A stretch of DNA of 8,066 nt from JBOHHR01 sp050740975 (GCA_050740975.1 JBOIEE010000052.1:1-8066); one strand, 5' to 3'. Numbered from the stretch's first letter, positions 1 through 6,593 are shown. The notes: generated by a model not told the origin, from the letters alone. Program-made: numbers and translations.

Positions 1-325
1 GGTAACCAACCCACGGATATCAGCATGATCAACCGTCGCAGTTACTGGCTCCGTCTCTTCCCATGGCTTGCGAAACCTCCAGATACATCCACCGTCGCGG
101 CAACACTTGACAGCGGAAGTCATATCAGACGTTTGGGATGCTTCCTGCCGATGACTGAGTTCGCGCTGTTTTCATTATGCTGTCGCTCATCTGCTACGCC
201 TGCATTTGGGATTGGAATGGATATATGGCCGAGAGGATCCCCGAGCGCAGGAAACAGGGCCGCAGCCTTCTCCCCTCCTCCTGCCTGAGTGCCCTACCGG
301 TTCCCGGATACCAGCCCCAGTTCAA
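1..325. other. gene-poor left edge, nothing recognised
   Basis: Open frames of up to 87 codons exist here on the + strand, but their translations are rich in Arg, Ser, Pro and Trp, show no family signature, and overlap each other in different frames. I see no convincing ribosome binding site, RNA gene, or repeat. Because the next stretch (326 onward) is a decayed repeat protein, this may be further decayed coding sequence, but I cannot show it. Confidence 0.4.
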
Positions 326-564
326 TCGGGGGACATCATCGTCATTGACCAGATCCCAATACCGGCGCGGATTTAAGGCCGTTTCTGTTTAAGGTGGATC
401 CCCAGACCGGTCTCCGTGGCTTGATAAGCGATTTTTCCAGTCCCGCTCAGGGTGCGCTCGGGGTATCTCCTACTGGCTTGGCGCTAGAAGCGAGCTCGGG
501 CGACATCCTGGTCGTAGACCCGGAGGACGGGAGCACCGGAGCAACGGTTCGTCTCTTGACGAAC
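326..564 (+). pseudogene. remnant of a beta-propeller-like (NHL-type) repeat protein
   Basis: Two copies of the same short motif, SGDIIVID (326-349) and SGDILVVDP (496-522), are separated by 170 bases; adding one base gives 171, exactly 57 codons. The frame breaks just after the first copy: restoring one base near 350 joins it to PDPNTG and then, without a stop, to VDPQTGLRGLISDF. This matches, from memory, secreted repeat proteins with units like 'DP.TG.R.L.SDF.NPAQGPLG...ASGDLLVVD', which I take to fold as beta-propellers. Only about one and a half units survive; after about 564 the frame drifts into unrelated residues and stops at 682-684. There is no start codon or signal peptide, so it is a broken gene fragment. 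The repeat family is recalled rather than searched; the frameshift arithmetic is directly visible. Confidence 0.55.
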
Positions 565-892
565 CCAGGAATTTCACGCGCGCTTCTAGTCGCCTTAACG
601 TACCATCCTTACCTATGTTCCGATTCATCCAAGGCCTGGACCCTTGGCCTAGGCCGCCTTAAGCTGCGTCCCTTCTGGGAGTAGGCCGTGTTCCAACCAG
701 GGTAACCTCAAGCGACCCTTCATAGCATCTATTCGCTGGCCGAGACGAAGTCCGCCGAGGAGGGTGTCGGTCAAGAGCATTCCGGTTGCTACGGCCTCGC
801 CGGAAGTACCGCCCACCGATCCGAGCGGTCGAGGATTGAAATTTTATCCAAGGTAAAGTGCGCGTCGCTTTGCATGGAGCAGGCTCATGGTT

Positions 893-907
893 TGTGAATA
901 TTTCACA
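893..907. promoter_or_regulatory. 15-bp perfect palindrome, candidate operator
   Basis: The sequence TGTGAATATTTCACA is a perfect inverted repeat (six-base arms, central TAT). It resembles the CRP/FNR superfamily half-sites TGTGA and TCACA but has a five-base spacer instead of the usual six. It lies about 160 bp upstream of the first operon gene and roughly 45 bp upstream of a possible TATTAT -10 at 952-957, a distance that would fit an upstream activator. It sits in the only obvious regulatory region of the operon. Which regulator binds, if any, is unknown. Confidence 0.35.
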
Positions 908-980
908 GCAGCTCTGTAAAAAAAATCACGGCATTCGCCAATCCGGAAGCATATTATGCTCGGCCATAGCCAGTGTGACC

Positions 981-997
981 GAACCGATACACGGTTC
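981..997. repeat. 17-bp inverted repeat in the presumed operon leader
   Basis: GAACCG (981-986) and CGGTTC (992-997) are perfect inverted arms around a five-base ATACA spacer. It could be a dyad for a repressor or a small hairpin in the 5' leader of the operon, about 70 bases before the first start codon. There is no T-run after it, so it is not a typical terminator. Confidence 0.3.
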
Positions 998-1068
998 CTA
1001 GAATTGTCATGGAAATTTTGTTGCCCACGCCTTACTGAAAGGCATAAGGCATCGTGCGAGGCCCTTAT

Positions 1069-1845
1069 ATGCACCAACGGATCACCAGTATTGTTACCAC
1101 CTTGGGTTTACTTTTTAGCACAGTACTTCATGCGGAAGTTACGGAAGGGGCCAAATCGATTTTTGATAGCGGTTACGGTCCCCAAATCGCTGTGAGCGCC
1201 GAACCTGCGCAGGCACTGGCAACTGTTCCGAAGCGTTCGGCGCCCCGCCGTACGGTGAATCGCACCAGTAGGGAGAAGTATATAGGAGTCTCGTACTGGG
1301 TAGAGTTGACCGGCAGTGATAACCGAACGCAGCGAGTTACCAGCGCACAGACGTTTCATAGTGGTGATCGGATCAAATTGAAGCTCAAGAGTAACACCCG
1401 CGGCTACCTCTACTTGTTTAACCTTGGCTCGACCGGACGCTACTCGATGCTTTTCCCCTATGCAGACAAAAGCAACTTTGTTCAAGCGTATGCTACATAT
1501 ACGGTTCCTCAGCAAGGACACATTGTGTTCGACGAAAACCCCGGGGATGAGATGTTACGCATCGTCATGTCTTCTCATCCCCTCCCGCTACGGAGCGAAG
1601 CCTCTTACACCGTGGCCAATCGCTCTCGGCTTCTCTCTGTCAGCTATCCGTGCGGCTCCAAAGACCTTTACATTGATGGCACCGATCAACTGGTGCAGAT
1701 GGGGCAGCAGTGCGGGGCCAAGGACCTCCTCGTGGAGGAGGATACCAGCAGCGCTCAGCCGGCTGCTTATGCAGTTGCTCCCCTTTCCACTCTAGATGCG
1801 AAAGCTGAGATCATCTGGCTGGCGCTCAAGCTCAGGCATAGATAG
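1069..1845 (+). CDS. secreted DUF4384 domain protein
   Basis: A 258-residue exported protein. I chose the ATG at 1069 because it gives a compact signal peptide (residues 1-22, cleavage after LHA); an in-frame GTG at 1054 would add five residues. The mature N-terminus has GAKSIFDSG (27-35), like the 'GA..LF' motif often seen before DUF4384 regions, then a low-complexity linker. Residues about 75-170 look like DUF4384: YWVELTG, then FHSGDRIKLKLKSNTRGYLY, NLGSTGRYSMLFP and a late FDENPG. This is a beta-rich domain of unknown biochemical role, often found fused to caspase-type peptidase domains or in secreted multidomain proteins. The C-terminus holds a short repeated motif, CGSKDL (Cys195) and CGAKDL (Cys215), and ends in LKLRHR. 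The next gene starts 15 bases downstream and the caspase gene is two genes on, so it probably works with them in the periplasm. Family call is confident; function is inferred only from context. Confidence 0.8.
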   Translation: MHQRITSIVTTLGLLFSTVLHAEVTEGAKSIFDSGYGPQIAVSAEPAQALATVPKRSAPRRTVNRTSREKYIGVSYWVELTGSDNRTQRVTSAQTFHSGDRIKLKLKSNTRGYLYLFNLGSTGRYSMLFPYADKSNFVQAYATYTVPQQGHIVFDENPGDEMLRIVMSSHPLPLRSEASYTVANRSRLLSVSYPCGSKDLYIDGTDQLVQMGQQCGAKDLLVEEDTSSAQPAAYAVAPLSTLDAKAEIIWLALKLRHR

Positions 1846-1860
1846 TCGGATCGCCTCAAG

Positions 1861-2776
1861 ATGCAAACCCGCCGTTTTCAAAGTGCCGTAGTCGGCCTCT
1901 CGATCGCAGCGCTTACCGTGTCTGGGTTACAGGGCTGCGCGACGCTAAAAAATTACTCTCCAAGCTCAGCAGCGCTTACTTGTGGATGGGGGGGAGCCGC
2001 TTTGGGTGCCGCGGCGGGCGCAGCGCTCGACTCCGGCAATCCTCTCCGGGGTGCGTTGATCGGAGCGCTTGCCGGCGGCTTGTTAGGCGCCGGTAGTTGC
2101 TATTTCATCGCCTCGTATCAAAACCGTGAGGTGCGGGATCATCAGGCGACTAAGGCAATGTCTGACTATGACCCATCTCAAGGCGAGGTTGTAAAGCTCA
2201 CCGATCTGTCCGTGCGGCCGAGTTCGGTAAGCCCGGGCTCAAAGATGAGCGTCAACTCCACTTACTATATCATGAGCCCAGAAGCTGGGCAGGACCTCCC
2301 CGTCACAGAGACTTGGTCAGTGTCCAGAGAGGAGATCGTCAACGGCGTCCCGCAACTTCAATCGATTGGAAACTTTTCCTCAACAAAAACGATCAAGCCC
2401 GGCACGCGTGAGTCGAGTGGCGAGATCCCGCTCCAGAACGATGCCCAAGAGGGGGCCTACGTGGTCAATCTCCAGGTTACTCGTGGTCCCCACAGTGATG
2501 AGAGAAGCGCCAAGTTCTCAGTCACCCGAAATCTCCTGGCGGCCAATCTATCGGGAAGCAAGGCCGTGGCCACTGAGCCAGAACGCTACTTCGTGGCCTC
2601 CAACGTAAGCGGCACGGGCAACCTACGGGAGGGACCTAGCCGGACCGAAAAAGCGTTTCGAAATTCTCAGCACCAAGGAACCTGGCACAGGTCGCAAGTC
2701 CACCACCTGGCACAAAGTGCGTCTTGACGATGGGCGCGAAGCATGGATCCACAGCAGCCTCGGCGTAGTCCAATAA
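1861..2776 (+). pseudogene. glycine-zipper lipoprotein with C-terminal bacterial SH3 domain, frameshifted
   Basis: As written, the frame from ATG 1861 ends at 2727 (288 residues), but its last 23 residues are out of frame. The N-terminus is a lipoprotein signal with lipobox LQGC (acylated Cys26). Residues 42-78 form a Gly/Ala-rich glycine zipper with Cys41 and Cys80 at its ends, of the kind that inserts in membranes. Residues about 107-225 are beta-rich and may be an Ig-like sandwich. From residue 243 a bacterial SH3 domain begins (YFVASN, then NLREGPS). Dropping one T from the TTT at 2656-2658 continues it as TEKAFEILS and WHKVRLDDGREAWIHSSL, ending at TAA 2774-2776 (304 residues). The restored stop lies two bases before the next start, as expected in an operon. 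No clear ribosome binding site precedes 1861, so coupling to the upstream gene is likely. Either a real one-base insertion truncating the SH3 domain, or a sequencing error. Confidence 0.8.
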
Positions 2777-2778
2777 TA

Positions 2779-4038
2779 ATGACCTTGCTCGGTCGAGTGG
2801 TGCGCCTGATCGTGCTCGGCATCATGCTGGCGGGGTGCGCCACCGGACCGCTCAATTACGATTATATCCCGACGCCGGTCACTTCCACCCATATCGAGGA
2901 TATCAATCGGCAGCTTCGAGCCGCCGGGATCAGCCGCAGTTTCGTGGCATTGGACTGGCAAGGCCGCATTGAACTTCAGGGAGAATACGACGACGAAGCG
3001 GCGGTCGATCAAGCTTTCTCCATCGCGCAAACAGTGGTGGGTGTGCGCTGGGTTTCCCCAGTGACCCCGGAACGCATTCGGGTCGCAGAATGGTCGCTTT
3101 GCCTGTCTAATCTTTTAAGTGGGAAAGCCTGTGGACCGCCCAGGCTCGCGTCGTTGCCTTCCGTTGTAGCCGCACCCGGTCCACTCATGAAAAGGTATGC
3201 GTTGATCGTCGGGATCGGAAGATTCCGAAACGTTCCGGGCGGTACCCTCAAATACGCGAGCAAGGATGCCGAGGACCTCTATCGCTACCTCATCGATCCC
3301 CACGGGGGAAATTTTCCCGAGGAGAATGTTATTCTATTGCAGAATGAAGCCGCCACGCGCGGAGCTATCGAAGCGGCACTGGCTGAAATGAAAGCGCGGC
3401 TAAGCGAAGACGATTTGTTTGTCCTTTATTTTAGCAGTCATGGAACGCCGCCCGATAAGTTCGGGGGTGTGCATATCGTGACCTATGACACGGAGGTGAA
3501 ACCGAGGGAGCGCGTCTGGAGGACGGCCCTCACGGAGGGGGTACTGGGCGCGTTTATCCAGGAGACAAAGGCGAAACGGCTTGTCGTGGTGATGGATGCC
3601 TGTTATAGCAACGGCGCATACGCCAAAATTCCTGGATTTCTCCCGACCGGTGGTAAATCTTTGGGCCTCGAAGGCGAGGAAGGATACGGGCGCTCGCGCG
3701 TCGGCATGGTGCAGCGGCTCTTAGGGGCTAAGGATCTCATTCTTGTCGACGATAATCCGCCCAGCGACTTGGGATCAACCGCGAGCGCTTGGGGTAAGGT
3801 GCTGATCAGCGCCAGCGATGCGGGCGAAAAGTCCTGGGAGTCAGACCGCATTCGAAATAGCTTTTTCACCCATTACTTTATCGAAGGGTTGCGCCGCGGT
3901 GATGGCCGCCTCAAGGAAGCCTTCGAATATGCGAAACCACTCGTGACCACGGGGGTACGCGAGGAAAAGGAAGCAGAACAACACCCACAGCTGACCCCTA
4001 GCCGCAGAGACTGGCACATGTCTCTTGCGGGGCTGTGA
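2779..4038 (+). CDS. caspase-fold (peptidase C14) lipoprotein with BON-like N-terminal segment
   Basis: A 419-residue lipoprotein. Start ATG 2779 is preferred over the in-frame ATG 2743 because it puts the signal peptide at the N-terminus with lipobox LAGC (acylated Cys20) and follows the restored upstream stop by two bases. Residues about 36-106 resemble a BON domain (HIEDINRQLRAAGI, then VALDWQGRIELQGEY and VVGVRWVSPVTPERI), a fold tied to envelope binding. The caspase domain starts near residue 138 with KRYALIVGIG and GTLKYASKDAEDL. The catalytic dyad is present: His221 in LYFSSHGTP and Cys275 in VVMDACYSNGA. ISASD (343-347), WESDRIRNSFFTHYFIEGL and a GDGRLKEAFEY stretch complete the fold. 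Family members cut after specific basic or acidic residues, but the specificity here cannot be read. With no retention signal visible beyond the lipobox, it should act in the periplasm or at the outer membrane. Not a known named gene. Confidence 0.87.
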   Translation: MTLLGRVVRLIVLGIMLAGCATGPLNYDYIPTPVTSTHIEDINRQLRAAGISRSFVALDWQGRIELQGEYDDEAAVDQAFSIAQTVVGVRWVSPVTPERIRVAEWSLCLSNLLSGKACGPPRLASLPSVVAAPGPLMKRYALIVGIGRFRNVPGGTLKYASKDAEDLYRYLIDPHGGNFPEENVILLQNEAATRGAIEAALAEMKARLSEDDLFVLYFSSHGTPPDKFGGVHIVTYDTEVKPRERVWRTALTEGVLGAFIQETKAKRLVVVMDACYSNGAYAKIPGFLPTGGKSLGLEGEEGYGRSRVGMVQRLLGAKDLILVDDNPPSDLGSTASAWGKVLISASDAGEKSWESDRIRNSFFTHYFIEGLRRGDGRLKEAFEYAKPLVTTGVREEKEAEQHPQLTPSRRDWHMSLAGL

Positions 4039-4065
4039 GTGCAGCGCGAGAAGCTAATTTAGTAT

Positions 4066-4071
4066 AAGGAG
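4066..4071 (+). promoter_or_regulatory. ribosome binding site of the TPR gene
   Basis: AAGGAG lies seven bases before the ATG at 4079 and fixes that start. It is the only strong Shine-Dalgarno in the four-gene run, so this last gene may be translated independently of the others. Confidence 0.7.
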
Positions 4072-4078
4072 TGACGCG

Positions 4079-5074
4079 ATGAATGCATCACAGACGGGAA
4101 CAAGTGGCCTACACCCCTTGAAGCGATGGTGGAGCAATAAGCTCCTCATCACCGCGTTTGCATCTTCGATGTTGATCGCGGTGTTTTTGGTTGCAGGCGG
4201 ATACGATCTCGTCAAACGAGCGTTAGATCCGTGTTCCCGCCTGGAAGAAAGACTCGCCGAAGTGAAGACGAAGTTCGATCTGATCAAGGGAAAAGTGGAA
4301 GTGAGTTATGGCGAGCAACAGGCCGAAACCACGGATAAACGGCAAAAGTTCATCGAAATGCAGATGAAAAGCTGTTGCATCGCTTTTCAGAGCGATAAAT
4401 TAGATCAAAATGGTTTCCTACAATGTCAAAAGGAAGTCGAGCGGATTGACAAGCAAACAGACGAGCGCATCGAACTCATCAGCAAAGCCGAAACCGCAAC
4501 TACCGCAGAAGAGCGCGAAACATTGTTCAACGACTACCAAAAGCTGACCGATTCCATGACCAGGCGCGTTAACGAGCAGATCGAAAAGCTGGTCGGCGAG
4601 ACTTTGCAGGTTAGAGCGCAGCAGCACATACAGCAAGGTATGACCTTCGTCTCCCTAGCCAAGCACGATCTCAGCAAAACTAGCGAAAGTTACGATAACG
4701 CGATCGGCGAATTTACCGAGGCCATCGTGACGTCGGAGAAAATGGAGAAATTAGGCATGCCCTGCTACGCGGAGGCCTACATGAACCGTGGCGTCGCCTA
4801 CATGATGCAGGAGAAGCCGAACAAAGCTATAAACGACTTGCACAAAGCCGCGCAATGCAGCCCGTGGTCTCCCATGGGGTACTATAATCTAGCCGCCTAT
4901 TATTCGTTGCGGCAGCAACATGACTTGGCGTTCGATATGTTGGATGTCACGCTGCGGTTGGGGTTCAACAATTGCGAGGCATTGCGATCGGACCCGGATT
5001 TGAAGAGCATTCGGGACCGGCAGAAGGAGTTTCGCCATGTGCTGGAAAAGTACCGAATGTTTTGCCTGCGGTAA
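4079..5074 (+). CDS. inner-membrane coiled-coil and TPR protein
   Basis: A 331-residue protein. A short N-terminal tail with basic residues (KRWW, K21) precedes one hydrophobic helix at about residues 22-41, which looks like an uncleaved membrane anchor. The region after it (about 52-175) is highly charged and rich in Glu, Lys and Gln, as in a long coiled coil, with a Cys52 and a CC pair within MKSCCIAF. The C-terminal third holds TPR helices: AYMNRGVAYMMQEKPNKAI is a good TPR consensus, followed by YYNLAAYYSLRQQHDLAFDM and a closing DPDLKSIRDRQKEF helix. TPRs bind partner proteins, so this is a likely scaffold for the lipoproteins upstream. It is 40 bases after the caspase stop with its own ribosome binding site. 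The topology is not certain; the positive-inside tail suggests that the coiled coil and TPRs face the periplasm. No named gene is recognised. Confidence 0.8.
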   Translation: MNASQTGTSGLHPLKRWWSNKLLITAFASSMLIAVFLVAGGYDLVKRALDPCSRLEERLAEVKTKFDLIKGKVEVSYGEQQAETTDKRQKFIEMQMKSCCIAFQSDKLDQNGFLQCQKEVERIDKQTDERIELISKAETATTAEERETLFNDYQKLTDSMTRRVNEQIEKLVGETLQVRAQQHIQQGMTFVSLAKHDLSKTSESYDNAIGEFTEAIVTSEKMEKLGMPCYAEAYMNRGVAYMMQEKPNKAINDLHKAAQCSPWSPMGYYNLAAYYSLRQQHDLAFDMLDVTLRLGFNNCEALRSDPDLKSIRDRQKEFRHVLEKYRMFCLR

Positions 5075-5102
5075 TACCAGTTTCGCCGACAGACTTCATC
5101 AC

Positions 5103-5243
5103 CTACTCGTCCACAAACCCATAGCGCATCCTTCCTAACCGATCGTGCTGGCTGATCCTCACGTATCCCTTCGGAGCTTGCGCTCTCCTCGCTCCCGCGC
5201 TCCAGCGGAAGACAACTTCCTTCGCTCCCGACCATTTCGTCAC
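5103..5243 (-). CDS. possible small basic protein overlapping the stop of the PstS-like gene
   Basis: A GTG at 5243 overlaps the TGA of the PstS-like gene as GTGA, a classic coupled-translation junction, and opens a 46-codon frame ending at TAG 5103-5105. The product is basic and begins MTKWSGAKEVVFRW, with KGYVRISQHDRLGRMRYGF near the end. I recognise no family. A competing frame in the same strand (running to 5235) is equally open but extends into the antisense of the TPR gene. Two short self-complementary segments lie inside (5207-5220 and around 5173-5184), so this could be a structured or repeated intergenic element instead. Low confidence as a gene. Confidence 0.28.
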   Translation of the reverse strand: MTKWSGAKEVVFRWSAGARRAQAPKGYVRISQHDRLGRMRYGFVDE

Positions 5244-6253
5244 AAGCTCTCAGGGGCGTAAGCCCTCCGCTCGCCCTCGGACATGGGGATCAGCCCTATC
5301 GGTACCAGGTAGCCTTTGTCACCCCAGGCCTTCTCGCTGGTAAACTCCGCGATATAGTGCTCGAGGCCCGAGACCTTGCCGATGTGCTGCCCTTTGAGAT
5401 AAAAAAACAGCGGGCGGGTGAGCGGGTACTGGTGCGAGGCGATGCTTCGGGGCTCCGGAGTAAAGCCCTCGATCCTTACTGAATCCAGCTCCTTGGCGTG
5501 CTTATGGAAGAGGTTGTAGGCCATGATCCCTATGGCGTCGGGGTTGGTGCGCAATTTTTTAACAATGGTATTCCCGCTTCCCTCCCTGTAGGCGCCGTCA
5601 TCGCGTATCGCCTCGCAGAGTTCCCGCGGCTCCTTGCCTGCCCCAATCAGCGGCAAAGCTTCGCAACCCGCCTGCATCACGGCTTCGGTAAAAACCTCCC
5701 GGGTGCCGGAGCTTATCGGTGGACCGAAGACTTGGATCCGCCGATCAGGGAGGGTGGGATCCAGCTCTTTCCAACGCTTGACCGGGTTAGGGACGAGATG
5801 CTCGCAGCTCGGGCAGAGGGGATCGGGCACTTCCTTTGCGAGAGCGAGGAACAGATGTTTACGCGTGAGCGACATGGGAGGGTGCTGTTTCGAGTGTGCC
5901 AGAACGACTCCACCGTAACCGATCTTAACCTCCACGATGTTCGTGACCCCCCGCGACTGGCAAAAGGCGTACTCCGTTTCCTTCATGCGCCGAGAGGCAT
6001 TAGCGATGTCTGGGTGATCCGCTCCCAGCCCTTCGCAGAACAGCCGGATCCCCCCCCCGGTTCCGGTCGACTCAACCAACGGGCGTTTGAGCTTGCCGCT
6101 CTTGCCGACCCGGTCCGCGACCGCATCGGCGAATGGTCTAAGTGAGTTCGATCCGACCACCCGCACATACGTCCGTCCCTCGCCGGCCAAGAGTGGCGGC
6201 CCTACAAGCATACCGGGGATCACAACAAGCGAAATAAGAAGGCGTTGGGTCAT
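5240..6253 (-). CDS. PstS-like phosphate-binding periplasmic protein
   Basis: A 337-residue periplasmic binding protein. I chose the ATG at 6253 because it places a signal peptide at residues 1-23/24; an in-frame ATG at 6298 would bury it under 15 extra residues. The PstS hallmarks for phosphate binding are in order: GSNSLRPFADA (34-44), STGTGGG (62-68), ASRRMKETE (86-94) and FGPPISSGTRE (176-186). Further conserved segments are DDGAYREGSGNTIVKKL and PDAIGIMAYNLF. Length and order fit the full family, in particular the type with extra cysteines seen in some proteobacterial PstS proteins. A CPSC motif (147-150) is less usual. It likely captures phosphate for an ABC transporter, but no pstCAB or phoU genes are in this window, so it may be an orphan receptor or sensor. 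It converges on the envelope operon. Ribosome binding site is poor; a palindrome covers its place. Confidence 0.85.
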   Translation of the reverse strand: MTQRLLISLVVIPGMLVGPPLLAGEGRTYVRVVGSNSLRPFADAVADRVGKSGKLKRPLVESTGTGGGIRLFCEGLGADHPDIANASRRMKETEYAFCQSRGVTNIVEVKIGYGGVVLAHSKQHPPMSLTRKHLFLALAKEVPDPLCPSCEHLVPNPVKRWKELDPTLPDRRIQVFGPPISSGTREVFTEAVMQAGCEALPLIGAGKEPRELCEAIRDDGAYREGSGNTIVKKLRTNPDAIGIMAYNLFHKHAKELDSVRIEGFTPEPRSIASHQYPLTRPLFFYLKGQHIGKVSGLEHYIAEFTSEKAWGDKGYLVPIGLIPMSEGERRAYAPESL

Positions 6254-6255
6254 AG

Positions 6256-6269
6256 CTGTTGCCCAACAG
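6256..6269 (-). promoter_or_regulatory. palindrome over the ribosome-binding region of the PstS-like gene
   Basis: Arms CTGTTG and CAACAG around a two-base centre end only two bases before the ATG at 6253 (read on the minus strand). It occupies the place where a Shine-Dalgarno should be, and no good one is seen. It could be a repressor site or an RNA structure affecting initiation. If translation instead starts at 6298, this is just coding sequence. Confidence 0.25.
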
Positions 6270-6547
6270 TACCGTGCATGTGTACCTCCCAGGAACATTT
6301 CTACGCGGCTGCTTCTCGACCGGTCCCTGGGCTAACGGCAGATCGCACTCTCACCTAACTGATTGGCCGTATCCATGATACTACCAAACCCGGCGCCTCG
6401 AAGTATCCTCTTTAGCCTCGGTTTGCGCTATCGTAGCTAGCGAAGCCAAGATCGCCTTTTGGTAGGTGGCTTAATAGAAGTTCCCCGCACAGGGATTTCG
6501 AGAGATCGCGGGAAAAATTACGACAGTGCCCTTGCTACCCAACGTTA

Positions 6548-6566
6548 AGGATCCGAAAGGGATCCT
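6548..6566 (+). repeat. hairpin in the leader of the membrane protein gene
   Basis: AGGATCC (6548-6554) and GGATCCT (6560-6566) form a perfect seven-base stem with loop GAAAG, 34 bases before the start at 6601. It is not followed by a T-run, so it is not a terminator; it may be a leader structure or a protein-binding dyad. Confidence 0.35.
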
Positions 6567-6587
6567 AGAAATGTTGATAATTACAAT

Positions 6588-6593
6588 AAGGAG
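6588..6593 (+). promoter_or_regulatory. ribosome binding site deciding the start at 6601
   Basis: AAGGAG is seven bases ahead of ATG 6601, the same spacing as at 4066-4071. It rules out the longer in-frame start at GTG 6526, which would also bury the signal peptide. Confidence 0.75.

Larger units (their letters stand above)
685..1053. other. non-coding stretch upstream of the envelope operon
   Basis: No credible gene is seen in these 369 bases: the open frames here are shadows of, or run into, the gene at 1069. From about 845 the composition turns AT-richer, with an A-tract at 918-925 and two perfect inverted repeats (listed separately). That is what one expects of a promoter and leader region for the downstream operon. 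A TATTAT hexamer at 952-957 could be a -10 element, but no good -35 lies 16-18 bases ahead of it. Confidence 0.45.

Noticed and set aside
25..392. Two overlapping + strand frames (87 and 71 codons) at the left edge
   Set aside because: No signal peptide, motif or ribosome site, composition not gene-like, and the second runs across the decayed repeat in the wrong frame.
2743..2778. Upstream ATG for the caspase lipoprotein
   Set aside because: It would overlap the restored SH3 reading frame and push the lipobox away from the N-terminus; ATG 2779 fits better.
5161..5220. Possible terminator between the convergent genes (GGAAG/CTTCC and GAGC/GCTC stems)
   Set aside because: Stems are only 4-5 bases and no T-run follows on either strand, so I did not call a terminator.
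4900..5235. 111-codon minus-strand frame in the convergent gap
   Set aside because: More than half is the antisense of the TPR gene, which is strongly supported; the remaining part competes with the GTGA-coupled frame and has no family signature.
5498..6145. 215-codon + strand frame opposite the PstS-like gene
   Set aside because: It is the antisense shadow of a gene with clear PstS motifs; its translation has no recognisable domain.
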